Below, piece after piece: positions 25,464 through 34,437 of a stretch of 64,000 nucleotides of DNA; positions within the stretch are counted from its first letter, which is position 1, and each line of letters opens with the position of its first letter. This DNA comes from Spirochaetaceae bacterium. Its GTDB lineage: Bacteria; Spirochaetota; Spirochaetia; Treponematales; Treponemataceae. The notes under the pieces are model-generated. The model saw nothing but the letters and a program-made list of their open reading frames with translations. It was not told where the DNA came from and ran no database searches. The translations under genes and the position numbers were made by a program. Location of the stretch: the NCBI GenBank assembly GCA_017622235.1, contig JAGARN010000002.1:1-64000 (forward strand), read 5' to 3'.

Positions 25464-26465
25464 ATGCCTGCACAAACAGATTTTCTACCTAAAGGCTCAA
25501 AAGGTTTTCTTGCTTTTCCACAACAGATGAAGTTTTTAGAAGAAGAACTTGCAGGCAGATTTGGAATGGAACAAACTGCACTCAAAGTGGCGGAACGACA
25601 CGGTGACCTTATAATTTTTACCCCTGAATTGTTGCCCCAGAAATTAACAACTACTAAAGCAGAAAATATGCCCTATTGGAGCAAATGTTCGTTGCTTGAA
25701 CCTTTTCGATTAGAGTTCAATTCAATTAAAGAAGCTTCTACAGCTCTAAAATCCATACAAAGAAACTGGTCTGGCTATTCTACAACTTTATTTCGTCGTT
25801 CGGCATTAATTCAAGAAAAATTGCCTTATATCAACTTAAAACCACGTCTTTTTCCACCGAAAATTCCATCTTTCCCCATGGGAATTTATTCCCTAACAAC
25901 AGAAACATCCCTTATTGGTTCTTGCAAAACCACAAGTCTTTTTCCTTGTGGTACTCTTGAATTCAAAGAAGACCATGAAAATCCACCAAGCCGTGCATAT
26001 TTAAAGTTTCAAGAGGCTGTAACCAATGCAAAAATACTTTTTGATGTCATGCCACAAAAAGGAAACCGTTGCCTTGATGCAGGAGCTTGCCCCGGAGGCT
26101 GGACGTGGGCTTTACTTCAACTTGGTTGTAAAGTTGTTGCTATAGACCGCACAGAATTAGCTGCATCTCTTATGTCAAACTCAAACGTAAATTTTATTTG
26201 CCATGACGCATTTACTTTGCCACCAGAAGAACTTGGTCATTTTGAATGGGTTTGTTCTGATGTAATTTGCTATCCCGAACGTCTATTAAAATGGATAAAC
26301 CGTTGGATTGAAAGCAATCTCTGCGAAAACATGATTTGTACAATAAAAATGCAAGGACAAACAAACTGGTCTATTTTGACAGAGTTTCAATCAATACCAA
26401 ACAGTAGTATAATTCACCTGAATTATAACAAACATGAACTTACATGGCTTTGGCACAAAAATTAA
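25464..26465 (+). CDS. RlmM/FtsJ-like ribose 2-prime-O-methyltransferase
   Basis: 333 residues. The C-terminal half holds a Rossmann methyltransferase with SAM-binding motif [14 protein letters not shown] (about 205-218), [10 protein letters not shown] and a [12 protein letters not shown] strand. A Lys near the end (CTIKMQG) fits the RrmJ-type KDKE set. The N-terminal region (about 1-140) resembles the THUMP-like part of RlmM, which methylates C2498 of 23S rRNA. The rRNA target is inferred. The 3-prime end overlaps the convergent metA gene by four bases. Confidence 0.82.
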   Translation: MPAQTDFLPKGSKGFLAFPQQMKFLEEELAGRFGMEQTALKVAERHGDLIIFTPELLPQKLTTTKAENMPYWSKCSLLEPFRLEFNSIKEASTALKSIQRNWSGYSTTLFRRSALIQEKLPYINLKPRLFPPKIPSFPMGIYSLTTETSLIGSCKTTSLFPCGTLEFKEDHENPPSRAYLKFQEAVTNAKILFDVMPQKGNRCLDAGACPGGWTWALLQLGCKVVAIDRTELAASLMSNSNVNFICHDAFTLPPEELGHFEWVCSDVICYPERLLKWINRWIESNLCENMICTIKMQGQTNWSILTEFQSIPNSSIIHLNYNKHELTWLWHKN

Positions 26466-27376
26466 AAATCTCGCAAATTGAAAGGCGTTTCCTGGTAAAC
26501 ATAATAGTTTAACCAATTTGAATAAAACAAATGAGCTGTACTCCGCCACGTTGAAACAGGTTGACAGGAACTATCGTTCTTTGGAAAATAGTTTACAGGT
26601 AAATCTATAGACAACCCCTTATTTACATCTCTAAAATATTCTGTTGACAAAGTTTCTGTATCATATTCAAGATGACCTGTCATAAAAATTTCTCGATTTG
26701 TCCTAGATTTAACCAAAAGAACACCAGCTTCATCTGATTCAGCAAGGATTTGTAAACCTTCTTGGTTACGAATATCTTTTTTGCTAACAGTTGTGTGCCT
26801 TGACTGAGGAACAGGAAAGGTATCATCAAACCCTCGCAAAAGTGGTTCAGCAGGTGTTGTTCTATGATGAGAATAAATCCCAAAAAGTTTTCGATCTAAA
26901 GGCTGCTTTTGCACTCCATAATGATGATAAAGCCCTGCTTGTGCTCCCCAACATATATATAGTGTGCTAAAAACATTTTCTTTTGCAAAATCCATTATTT
27001 CGCAAAGTTCTTGCCAGTAATCAACTTGTTCAAAATCAAGTTGTTCAACAGGAGCTCCTGTTATAATCATACCATCATATCTTGATTTAAATACATCCTT
27101 TGCTGTTATGTAAAAGCGTTCCAAATGTTCTACACCTGTGTTCTTTGACACATGGCTTTCCATATGTACAAGCGAAATCTCTACTTGCAATGGTGTATTA
27201 CCTAAAAGACGCAGGAGTTGTGTTTCCGTAGCAATTTTCGTAGGCATAAGATTTACAATAGCAATTTTTAATGGACGAATATCTTGTTTTGCAGCACGCT
27301 GTTCAGTCATCACAAAAATATTTTCTTTTTCAAGAATAGAACAAGCTGGCAAATCCGACTGTATTTTTATAGGCAT
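26462..27376 (-). CDS. metAA: Homoserine O-acetyltransferase MetA (MetAA type)
   Basis: 304 residues, full length. Catalytic Cys142 (YICWGAQAG), His235 and Glu237 (MTGHLEYD) are at the canonical MetA numbers. Residue 111 is Glu in GAPVEQLDF; in this family Glu at 111 is associated with acetyl-CoA and Gly with succinyl-CoA, so the product is probably O-acetylhomoserine. It feeds methionine synthesis, with a methionine synthase in the same window. A TATACT ends nine bases before the ATG and there is no ribosome site. Divergent from the 27425 gene. Confidence 0.95.
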   Translation of the reverse strand: MPIKIQSDLPACSILEKENIFVMTEQRAAKQDIRPLKIAIVNLMPTKIATETQLLRLLGNTPLQVEISLVHMESHVSKNTGVEHLERFYITAKDVFKSRYDGMIITGAPVEQLDFEQVDYWQELCEIMDFAKENVFSTLYICWGAQAGLYHHYGVQKQPLDRKLFGIYSHHRTTPAEPLLRGFDDTFPVPQSRHTTVSKKDIRNQEGLQILAESDEAGVLLVKSRTNREIFMTGHLEYDTETLSTEYFRDVNKGLSIDLPVNYFPKNDSSCQPVSTWRSTAHLFYSNWLNYYVYQETPFNLRDF

Positions 27377-27424
27377 AACCCACGTAGTATAGCATAAAGT
27401 CCTTAAATTTGCTATACTGCTGGA

Positions 27425-28429
27425 ATGAGATTCTCTGCTTACAGTAAAGAAGACGGTGGCGGAGCAGGCAAACCGGATATAAAAAAAGCAGTAAAGAAAC
27501 TGCGAACATTGGTAATTTTCTCAAAGCAAGAGCCAGATCCATTCCGAAAAAAACTAGAGCAAACTTTCGCTTCAGTTTATCTTCCAGCAAGAGTTGAGTG
27601 TAAACAGGTAAGACATGGTGGCGTTCCTTGTGACGTTTTGACACCAGAAGTAGTAGCCTCTAAACGAACTATAATCTATATCCACGGAGGTTCTTTTGTA
27701 GGCGGTTCAAGAAGTGCTTGGCGTAGTTTTTGTGCATCCTTGGCCGCAGAATCTTCCTCTAAAGTTATTCTGCCAGAATATCGTCTAGCACCACAATATG
27801 CATATCCAGCAGCTCTTGAGGATATTCAAGCTGTTTTTAGAGATTTATACATACAAATGCAAGCGGCAGGAACATCAGAACCAGAATTAATTATTGCCGC
27901 AGACGGAGCTGGCGGTTCAATCGCTCTTGCGTTAATTCAAACCTTAAAGGAATCCTATCGCCAATTTGTTCGCAACGTAATTCTTTTTTCTCCTTGGTTA
28001 GATATTTCTAATAATTCCTCTTGTGCTACAAGCAAAAAAACACGTGATGGTATAATTTGTAGCGAATGTATAAAACGCAGTGCAGATTTATATACCTACG
28101 AATCTAATCTTACCAACCCTCTTGTATCACCTTTATTAATGTCGCAAGAAAAATTAGCAGAGTTTCCACCAGTTTACATCCAGTGTGGTGGCAATGAACT
28201 CTTGCTAGAAGACATAAAGAAATTTTATCAACGTTTGATTGACTGTAATTGTAATGCCGTACTGGATGTGTGGCCTTCTATGATGTTTATGTTTCAGATG
28301 GCACATGAGTATCTTCCACAAGCTCATTTCGCTGTTCAGCGTGTTGGAAAATACATTCAGAACTTTAACAAAAAACCAGATGACCAAACTGAACCAGACT
28401 GGGACGATTATAACAAGGAAGTTGACTAA
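27425..28429 (+). CDS. Alpha/beta hydrolase-fold protein lacking the catalytic triad
   Basis: 334 residues of the hormone-sensitive-lipase-like alpha/beta hydrolase-3 family. The fold markers are kept: oxyanion IYIHGGSF (about 84-91), [16 protein letters not shown], and [16 protein letters not shown]. All three catalytic positions are changed: the GDSAGG nucleophile motif reads ADGAGG (Ser to Gly161), the acid in GGDE reads GGNE (Asp to Asn257), and the His of GMxHxF reads SMMFMF (Phe288). The frame is otherwise intact, so it looks like a retained non-enzymatic protein. A TATACT six bases before the ATG suggests a leaderless mRNA. It overlaps the U32 gene by one base. Confidence 0.85.
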   Translation: MRFSAYSKEDGGGAGKPDIKKAVKKLRTLVIFSKQEPDPFRKKLEQTFASVYLPARVECKQVRHGGVPCDVLTPEVVASKRTIIYIHGGSFVGGSRSAWRSFCASLAAESSSKVILPEYRLAPQYAYPAALEDIQAVFRDLYIQMQAAGTSEPELIIAADGAGGSIALALIQTLKESYRQFVRNVILFSPWLDISNNSSCATSKKTRDGIICSECIKRSADLYTYESNLTNPLVSPLLMSQEKLAEFPPVYIQCGGNELLLEDIKKFYQRLIDCNCNAVLDVWPSMMFMFQMAHEYLPQAHFAVQRVGKYIQNFNKKPDDQTEPDWDDYNKEVD

Positions 28430-29883
28430 TGGAACTTGTTGCTCCTGCTGGAAATTTTGATAAACTTTACTATGCATACACTTACGGTGCAGATGCCGCA
28501 TACATCGGTTTGAAGCGTTTTTCGCTTAGAGTTAAAGCTGACAATTTTTATGAAAAGGAATACGAGAAAATAATCGATTTGAAAAAAAAATATCCGGAGA
28601 AAAAACTTTTTTGTGCATTAAATATTAGTTTTCATAATAAAGATATTGATAATTTTATCAGCGATTTGGATTACTTCCGACACTACCCTATTGATTCTTT
28701 TATCATACAAGACATAGGTATGGTTTCCATTATTCAAAAATATTTTCCAAAAGCAGCATTGCATCTTAGTACTCAAGCTAATTGCATAAACCGAGAAGCT
28801 GTAAAAATGTACAAAAACCTTGGGTTTAAACGTGTCGTTCTTGGAAGAGAAGCTTCGTTGGCAGAGATAAGTGAAATAAAAGACGCTGTTCCAGAAATGG
28901 AACTGGAAGTCTTTGCCCACGGTGCAATGTGTATAGCATATTCTGGTCGCTGTCTAATGAGTGCATACATGAATGGACGAAGTGCGAATAGCGGTTTTTG
29001 TTCTCATTCTTGCCGTTGGGAATATAATGTGCTTTCACAGTTGCCAAAATCAGGTCAACTTGTACTTGAAGAAAAAGAACGTCCTGGAGAATATTTTCCT
29101 GTTTTTGAAGGTGAAGATTTTACAGCTGTTCTTTCTTCAAAAGATTTATGCATGATTGATTACTTGCCAGAAATGAAGGCGGCTGGCGTTGATTCCCTTA
29201 AAATAGAAGGTCGTATGAAAAGCATATATTATGTTGCACTTGTAACACGTGCTTATCGTAAAGCCCTTGACGTATTAGAAGGAAAAATCACAAAACAACA
29301 AGCAGCTCCTTTTGTTGAAGAACTTTATAATGCTAGCCACAGAGAATTCGCTACAGGCTTTTTCTTTAGCAAAGAGAATGCAAACAAAACCACAACAGGA
29401 GCTAGCGACAGTCCCTACGAATTGTGTGCTTCTATTGGCAACTCTTTATCTGATTCTGAAGAAAAAGTTATTTTTGCAAATGCACAGCTAACAGAAAAAA
29501 AACGTGCAACAGAACTAGAAACTATGCATCCTGCAGCAAGAATTGCTAAAGAAGCTGATTATGCTGCACACCCAGAAAAGCGACCACCAATTATTTCACC
29601 AAAGACGGGATATCGTTTCTACACATATAACGCAATGAATAAAGTCGCTTCAAAAGATTGTAATGCAAATAATGCCTCTAACCTCTTGGAATTTATTGCT
29701 CCTGATGTTGCTTCAATTAGTGCAAAAGACAAAGATTATCAGTTGATAAATCCTGAAACAGGAGAAATTCTTAGTTGGGTCTGCCATGGACATCCTTGCC
29801 TTATTTATACAAACCTACCTCTTGTTCAAGGTATGTTAGTTCGTACAAACAATGTACGTTTTGGGTTAGAACAACACCGATAG
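28429..29883 (+). CDS. Peptidase U32-family protein (TrhP/YhbU/RlhA-like)
   Basis: 484 residues. It begins [20 protein letters not shown], the family start. The U32 signature is EVFAHGAMCIAYSGRC, then NSGFCSHSCRWEY, with Cys residues placed as in the iron-sulfur-dependent hydroxylation proteins TrhP and RlhA. Members modify tRNA (5-hydroxyuridine) or rRNA and are now thought to act with prephenate rather than as peptidases. The ATG overlaps the stop of the hydrolase-like gene (TAATG), so they are co-translated. Which RNA is modified cannot be told from sequence. Confidence 0.9.
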   Translation: MELVAPAGNFDKLYYAYTYGADAAYIGLKRFSLRVKADNFYEKEYEKIIDLKKKYPEKKLFCALNISFHNKDIDNFISDLDYFRHYPIDSFIIQDIGMVSIIQKYFPKAALHLSTQANCINREAVKMYKNLGFKRVVLGREASLAEISEIKDAVPEMELEVFAHGAMCIAYSGRCLMSAYMNGRSANSGFCSHSCRWEYNVLSQLPKSGQLVLEEKERPGEYFPVFEGEDFTAVLSSKDLCMIDYLPEMKAAGVDSLKIEGRMKSIYYVALVTRAYRKALDVLEGKITKQQAAPFVEELYNASHREFATGFFFSKENANKTTTGASDSPYELCASIGNSLSDSEEKVIFANAQLTEKKRATELETMHPAARIAKEADYAAHPEKRPPIISPKTGYRFYTYNAMNKVASKDCNANNASNLLEFIAPDVASISAKDKDYQLINPETGEILSWVCHGHPCLIYTNLPLVQGMLVRTNNVRFGLEQHR

Positions 29884-29921
29884 CTTAAATAACAAATAAA
29901 TATTTGGTTTAATGTTTTTAC

Positions 29922-29950
29922 TTGTAGAATTAACAAACATATGTTACAAT
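29922..29950 (+). promoter_or_regulatory. Promoter of the 30000 membrane protein gene
   Basis: TTGTAG at 29922-29927, 17-bp spacer, TACAAT at 29945-29950. The roughly 43-nt leader contains a small AGAGC-AAAT-GCTCT hairpin and a strong AAGGAGG ribosome site. Confidence 0.7.
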
Positions 29951-29999
29951 TAATCAACTTTCACTAAAGAGCAAATGCTCTATTTTAAGGAGGCCGATT

Positions 30000-30428
30000 A
30001 TGGCAAAGTCAGGTGGTTTCACAAGTATGTGGAAAACTATACTTCAAATTGCTTTGGCAGTATTGTTGATTGTTGGTGGTTTGAGTGTTATTCTCGACAA
30101 AGCAGGCAATGATGAGCTTGGTTTGGTAGCTGCTGTTGGCGGATTATTTAACGGAACAGTAAAAGACATTGTAATTTATGTAATGGCTGCTATTGAATTG
30201 ATTGCTGGTATCTTGTTAATTTTGGACTTCTTCAAAATTAAATCATTGGATAAAATTGATGATTTATTTTTGTTGATTATCATGATTGCATGGATTGTAG
30301 TATTCGTTATCCTTGGCGATATTATTCCTCTCATTAAAGGTAATTTAAAGTTCTTGCCTTTTATCGTTAAATTGGCAAGAGACGCTGTAATGATTGCTGC
30401 ATTTGGAATCATTAAGGCAAAAATCTAA
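30000..30428 (+). CDS. Small four-helix membrane protein, unknown function
   Basis: 142 residues with four hydrophobic segments (about 15-32, 56-75, 80-105 and 115-138) and almost no soluble loops. ATG at 30000 follows AAGGAGG closely, so it is probably well expressed. I do not recognise the family. It sits at the left border of the accessory island, 41 bp from the IS end, and its own sequence looks intact and of normal composition, so it belongs to the backbone. Confidence 0.8.
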   Translation: MAKSGGFTSMWKTILQIALAVLLIVGGLSVILDKAGNDELGLVAAVGGLFNGTVKDIVIYVMAAIELIAGILLILDFFKIKSLDKIDDLFLLIIMIAWIVVFVILGDIIPLIKGNLKFLPFIVKLARDAVMIAAFGIIKAKI

Positions 30429-30469
30429 TAAAATCTGATTTGATTTTTTAAAAAAGGCTGTCTTAAGGC

Positions 30470-31184
30470 TGATATGTACCCATAATTCTGGACACATATT
30501 ATAAACTAGGTCGAACAAATGGATGCCTCTCTGTATTTTACAGGCGGCATCCATTTTGTTTTAACCTGTATTCGCTTATTGTTATAATAGTCTATATATT
30601 CTGCGATTGCTACAGAAAATTCTTCAAAAGATTTAAAATCTTTTTCATGCCCATAATACAATTCATTTTTCAAAGGTCCAAAGAAAGTTTCCATAATGCA
30701 ATTGTCATAACAGTTTCCTTTACGTGACATAGATTGGATAACGCCATGATTAGTCAAAGCCGTTCTGTAATAAATATGCTGATATTGCCATCCTTGATCT
30801 GAATGAAAGATAAGACCTTTAATTTCTTTGAATTTTTCAAAGGCTTTATCCAACATTTGTTTTATCTGTTCCAAGTTTGGACTCAATGATAAATCATAGG
30901 AAATTATCTCATTTGTATGCATGTCAAGAATCGGAGAGATATAACATTTTCCCCAAGAAAAATTAAACTGGGAAACATCAGTTGTCCACTTTTGAAGTGG
31001 TGCCGTTGTACTGAAATCCCTGTTAATTAGATTAGCAGCAATTTTTCCAACTTCTCCATTTTTCCTCTGGTGTTTCGACCCATATTCCTTGTCTGTAAAG
31101 TTCAATACATCTAAGTTTGAACTCTAATGTGTAGCACATAAAAATACCCCTTTTACTTTTGTCCAGTAAAAGGGGTACATATCA
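30470..31184 (-). mobile_element. Internally deleted IS3-type insertion sequence
   Basis: The terminal inverted repeats begin TGATATGTACCC and share CTGGACA: left end 30470-30497, right end about 31157-31184 (read as complement). Inside lie the first codons of an orfA (31139 down) fused to the middle and end of an IS150/IS3-type orfB. At 715 bp the element has lost roughly half of a normal 1.3-1.4 kb IS3. The right end carries a subterminal CCCCTTTTACT/AGTAAAAGGGG hairpin. No matching target duplication is seen, so flanks were rearranged. The right end supplies the TGA that closes an RHS fragment. Confidence 0.88.
30506..31139 (-). pseudogene. IS3-family transposase remnant (orfA start fused to orfB core)
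   Basis: An open frame of 199 residues (30506-31105) matches the DDE part of IS150-type OrfB: GEVGKIAANLINRDF, first Asp in KWTTDVSQF, second Asp in LIFHSDQGWQYQ, Glu in NCIMETFFGPLKNE, and a YNNKRIQVKTKWMPP end. Its N-terminal half is missing. Directly upstream, ATG 31139 opens the orfA start (MCYTLEFKLRCIELYRQG) in another frame. The deletion removed most of orfA and the N-terminus of orfB, so the enzyme should be inactive. Confidence 0.88.
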
Positions 31185-31735
31185 TTTTCCATCTTGGTCT
31201 TTTTTTGCCAAACGGACTATGTTTCCACGGCTGTCTGTTTCCTGGACACTTACATTTCCAAGAGGGTCGGTTGAATAACAAATTGAGTTACTTCCATTAA
31301 TTTCAAATTCAGCCACCTGAACAAAATCATCTGCCAATGTCGTTTTTATTTGCCTGTCTTTTTGGTCGTATTCGTAAGAGGTATGTAAGCTTGTCATTTG
31401 AGGATTACTTTGAAGAAGTTCTTCAAGTGCCCCTTCAATAAATTCTGTCATCCCCTCTTTTACAGTTCTTCCTTTAATGAATCTTTGTAAAATTTCTTTT
31501 GCCTCCACAAGTTTTAAACTTTCAATTGCCTGTTCTGAAAAAAATTTGATAAGTCGCCTTCTACAGATGCTAAATATATGTCAAACAGTTCTTTGCAAAG
31601 CTGTAAATTTTACTCATACACAATGCGTAATATTTTATTTTTTTGAGCCCGCTTTAATAAACTGCTTAAAATTTCAAGAAGAATATTTATTTGTGGAGGG
31701 TAGAAATTAGTCTTTTCTTCACTGCATATTTTCAT
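31185..31735 (-). pseudogene. RHS/YD-repeat protein fragment with stop and frameshift
   Basis: The 31182-31508 frame encodes YD-repeat-like sequence: SYEYDQKDRQIKTTLADD, STDPLGNVSVQETDSRGNIV. Upstream the protein continues out of frame across a T7 run near 31535 (DIYLASVEGDLSNFF to SEQAIESLKLVEAKE). Beyond a TAA at 31610-31612 the same frame runs back to ATG 31735, which overlaps the end of the Imm11-like gene. The 3-prime end is cut by the IS, whose first bases supply the stop. So this is a decayed piece of an RHS-type polymorphic toxin carrier. A 51-bp stretch (31198-31248) is repeated at 34840-34890. Confidence 0.72.
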
Positions 31736-32276
31736 TTATTTCCCCAACTTCCCTGAATACGAAACCTTTTAGATTATTTTCGTCTATAATTTTCTTTATA
31801 TTCTCATCTATATAAATTCTTTCTCCCATTTGATTTTTTATGATAAAAATTTTAGAATTTTTATCATTTAATCTTGAATTAAAATTCCATTTTTTGATTT
31901 TGTAAATCATATCGGAAGAGGGTAAATATTGTATTTCGGATTTATTTTTATCCAAACAATCTAAAACATTTAAAATATTAATAAAGTAGTATTGTCCAAG
32001 CTTTCCAGTTTCCAGAGGGAATATTTGAATAAAATCTGATAATTGTGATTCTAATACATCTTTCGCTTTCTGACTTATTGCAGGCACTACAAAACACGGA
32101 TAATCCCCAAGAACTCTTTCTTTCTTATCTCGTATAGCTTTGCATCTAATTACATAATCAAAATTATCTATTCGTGTATTACTGCAATTAATATCATGAA
32201 AAAAATCAAACCAATCCCCCTGATATTCAAGCCATCTATAATTCTCAGAATCGTGTAGTAAATTATATATTTTCAT
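31719..32276 (-). CDS. Imm11/DUF1629-like immunity protein
   Basis: 185 residues, no signal peptide. The pattern DYPCFVVPAISQKAKDVLES, FPLETGKLGQYYFINILNVL, DCLDKNKSEI, then KIFIIKNQMGERIYIDENI and a final LKGFVFREV resembles the Imm11/DUF1629 family found beside polymorphic toxins. It likely protects against an RHS- or secretion-delivered toxin; the cognate toxin is not preserved. It sits upstream of the RHS pseudogene and overlaps its first 17 bases. Family assignment is by pattern recognition only. Confidence 0.65.
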   Translation of the reverse strand: MKIYNLLHDSENYRWLEYQGDWFDFFHDINCSNTRIDNFDYVIRCKAIRDKKERVLGDYPCFVVPAISQKAKDVLESQLSDFIQIFPLETGKLGQYYFINILNVLDCLDKNKSEIQYLPSSDMIYKIKKWNFNSRLNDKNSKIFIIKNQMGERIYIDENIKKIIDENNLKGFVFREVGEINENMQ

Positions 32277-33051
32277 TTAAAATGTCCCTTCTGCTAATTC
32301 CGTTGCAATCATCTTTAGTGTATTAATTACTTGCTCTTTATTCTTACACCCTTCAAGGAGAGTTTGAACTTTATTGTAATACTCCTTTGTATGCAATCCA
32401 GCATGCTTTGCTGTATAAAAAACAAAAGCTGATCGAAGGAGAGAAAGATCACTTTCATCAAATGTTATTTTTACAAACATTATAAACGTCATATAAATCA
32501 CGAGGCATTGCACGACTCAAAAGAGCATTTATTTTAGCAGCAAATAACTCAAATTTATTTAACATTAGTATTTCTGTGTTGCTTTCTATTTGTTTTAATT
32601 TAATTTTTTTATGTATACATTCAAAAAGATGACTTCGAAGAGAATAATTTATTTCAACCTTTATATTATCATTTACTCCAGCTGAATTAATATAATTAAT
32701 TACAAACGAATCTAAACTATGTCGGCTTTTAGATTTAGGACTTAAGACGTAATCTTCCATTTCAAAAAATCGTTTTAATTCAGAAGTAATAATTTTTCTT
32801 TCTAAAAGCATTTGTTCTCTACTAATATTTTCCATATAGTCTAAATCGATATCAACAGAAAGACGAGGTAGTTTTAATACAGAAAGATTTATTGCAGTTC
32901 CTCCTTTTAACACAAGTTTTTCTTTTATTTGTGAATTTGTGTTAATAAAATCTAATATTTTTATAAGACGAATTACTTTTTCAAGTGTGTCTCGATTAAA
33001 ATTAAATTCTTTTGCCATTATATTTAAATCTTCTTTTGTATACTCAAACAT
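32277..33051 (-). pseudogene. abiEii: AbiEii-type nucleotidyltransferase toxin, frameshifted
   Basis: The first frame (32458-33051, 197 residues) has the AbiEii/AbiGii nucleotidyltransferase signature: LVLKGGTAINL followed by RLSVDIDLDYM, and later MLNKFELFAAKINALLSRAMPRDLYDVYNV. It ends early at a TGA. The next frame continues the protein (TFDESDLSLLRSAFVFYTAKHAG to the TTF end at 32277). Removing one A from the A5 run in TGTAAAAATAAC near 32470 joins them into about 257 residues. It is either a recent inactivating insertion or a sequencing error. It overlaps the AbiEi gene by eight bases, as usual for the AbiE type IV toxin-antitoxin pair. Confidence 0.82.
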
Positions 33052-33814
33052 CTAAGTTTTCTCCTTCATCAAAGATTAAATAAATTTGCTTTGGAACACA
33101 AATATTCCATTCTGAATTAAATTCAAAATCCTTATAATCTTCCTTATTGCACAAATATCGACAGCTATTTTTTGCATTTATTTTACAAAAATCAAAAAAT
33201 TCTTTACTAAGCTCTAAATCAGAAAAATTTGATAAAATAAATCCAACTTTTTGAAAAAGAAATTGATTATTGTATTGAAGCAAATATTTTTTTAATTTGG
33301 TTTCATCTAAATATTTTATAAGTTCTATACATCGTAGAACTTCTTCTAGACCAGCAATTTTTTCAAAATCTTTAATAGAATCTATAACCGTCCTTTCAAG
33401 ATCTGTTACTTTTATATGCTTAATTTCTGTTATACCAAAATCAAATTTATTATGAATAAACTTGTATGTTTTGTCATCAAATTCGAAATTATTAAACTTA
33501 GAATCTGATGACACATAAACATCATAATAAACTTGATTTGCTAAACCGTAAAATTCAAATGCTGTATGATGAGACACAAAACTAGATTCTGTGATATTAC
33601 TAGCAATTTCAAATGATGTTGCAACAGGTGTTTTATCACTTAAAGAAATTGCAGTATACAGATTTTTTTTAATTGAAATAATCAAGTTATTTTTTTTTAA
33701 ATTATACACTGCATTAGAAGCCTTTTTTTTATCTTTAAATATTTCTTCTAAAAATGTTTGAGAAAAACAGCGTTTTTTTAACACTTGTCCATATAATTGC
33801 ATAGTAACATTCAT
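33044..33814 (-). CDS. abiEi: AbiEi-type antitoxin/transcriptional regulator
   Basis: 256 residues. The N-terminal winged helix (FSQTFLEEIFKDKKKASNAVYNLKKNNLI) is followed by the AbiEi domain: SFVSHHTAFEFYGLA and IKVTDLERTVIDSI, the typical HxxALxxHGL-like and ERTLID motifs. AbiEi represses the operon and counters AbiEii. It precedes the toxin and overlaps it by eight bases. The upstream region has TTGACT and a TTTAC/GTAAA inverted repeat near 33838-33855 that may be its operator. The gene is intact although its toxin partner is frameshifted. Confidence 0.85.
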   Translation of the reverse strand: MNVTMQLYGQVLKKRCFSQTFLEEIFKDKKKASNAVYNLKKNNLIISIKKNLYTAISLSDKTPVATSFEIASNITESSFVSHHTAFEFYGLANQVYYDVYVSSDSKFNNFEFDDKTYKFIHNKFDFGITEIKHIKVTDLERTVIDSIKDFEKIAGLEEVLRCIELIKYLDETKLKKYLLQYNNQFLFQKVGFILSNFSDLELSKEFFDFCKINAKNSCRYLCNKEDYKDFEFNSEWNICVPKQIYLIFDEGENLDV

Positions 33815-34026
33815 TCTTTAATAATAACTCAATTTACTATCTTTTACAAGTAAATTAAGTCAATATTAAAGAAAAAATAATTTTACTTTATTCTTCAACT
33901 TTATTTTCACACAACTTTCGATTGACTGAAAATATTACCTACTGAAAAAAAATTTCTTAAATTTCTCCTAATCAAACAACTTAGTATTGAGGGGAAGAAA
34001 AAGAAATTAAAAATAGCATTCACAAA
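33815..34026. other. Intergenic region: AbiE promoter and degenerate cassette hairpin
   Basis: No gene is seen. The right part (about 33957-34005) resembles, in degenerate form, the hairpin downstream of the other small-membrane cassette at 35297-35352 (shared pattern TCTAATCAxACAA then TTAGTATT). The left part holds the divergent-side AbiE promoter and short TTTAC/GTAAA repeats. Confidence 0.5.
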
Positions 34027-34218
34027 TTAAGTTTGATGAAATAAAATTAAGTATGCTAATACAATTTCTCCAATAATAAAACTAGCTGAGGCAATGAAGA
34101 TTATTGTTTTAATTTTAAATCTACCCATTATATACAATCTGATTGTTGAACCTAAAATTATTGCAATTAAATACAATGCAGATGAAAATAAAAAAACATT
34201 CATATTTATAAATTTCAT
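34027..34218 (-). CDS. Small two-helix membrane protein, cassette A (putative immunity)
   Basis: 63 residues with two membrane helices (about 8-27 and 38-58). GGAGAG lies seven bases before the ATG. The ATG overlaps the TGA of an upstream coiled-coil tail (reading KIDQLNAELSELRKILESQE) that has no start, as if a toxin body had been deleted. The flanks match those of the 35393-35587 gene, while the protein differs. Unknown family. Immunity to a membrane-acting toxin is a guess from the setting. Confidence 0.6.
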   Translation of the reverse strand: MKFINMNVFLFSSALYLIAIILGSTIRLYIMGRFKIKTIIFIASASFIIGEIVLAYLILFHQT

Positions 34219-34220
34219 TC

Positions 34221-34290
34221 TTGACTCTCCAATATTTTTCTTAATTCACTTAATTCGGCATTTAATTGATCAATTTTTTCTCCAGAAATT
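34221..34290 (-). pseudogene. Coiled-coil tail remnant upstream of cassette A
   Basis: On the minus strand an open stretch reads RISGEKIDQLNAELSEL then RKILESQE and ends in TGA overlapping the ATG of the 34218 gene. Heptad-like Leu spacing suggests a coiled coil. No start codon or ribosome site precedes it; a stop lies a little upstream. It is interpreted as the end of a lost toxin or RHS C-terminal protein. Confidence 0.45.
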
Positions 34291-34355
34291 CTGTTTTGGC
34301 TCCAGAAAAAGAGCGAAATTTATGTAATTTTTGCTCTTTTCCTGCCATCGTTAAA
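34280..34355. repeat. 76-bp perfect direct repeat, copy 1
   Basis: Identical over 76 bp to 35593-35668. It contains a long stem AAAAGAGC/GCTCTTTT with T-runs on both strands, so it can work as a bidirectional terminator. Both copies lie just upstream (minus strand) of a small two-helix membrane protein gene. Confidence 0.9.
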
Positions 34356-34378
34356 GAAATCCCTATTTGGGGGATTTT

Positions 34379-34417
34379 ACATCTAGTGTTTTCAAACGAG
34401 TTAAATACACTAGATGT
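34379..34417 (-). terminator. Hairpin after the 34438 gene
   Basis: ACATCTAGTG at 34379-34388 pairs perfectly with CACTAGATGT at 34408-34417. On the minus strand the stem is followed by AAAATCCCCC, lacking a clear T-run, so termination is plausible but not certain. Confidence 0.55.
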
Positions 34418-34437
34418 AGAAAACAAAATCAATATAC

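Noticed and set aside
32277-32513. Separate 78-residue minus-strand gene after AbiEii
   Set aside because: Its sequence continues the AbiEii protein and lacks an independent start; treated as the frameshifted C-terminal end.
32277-34026. Integrase, attachment sites or tRNA that would mark an integrative element
   Set aside because: No integrase, tRNA or direct-repeat att pair could be seen around the accessory island; only IS ends and RHS duplications mark its borders.
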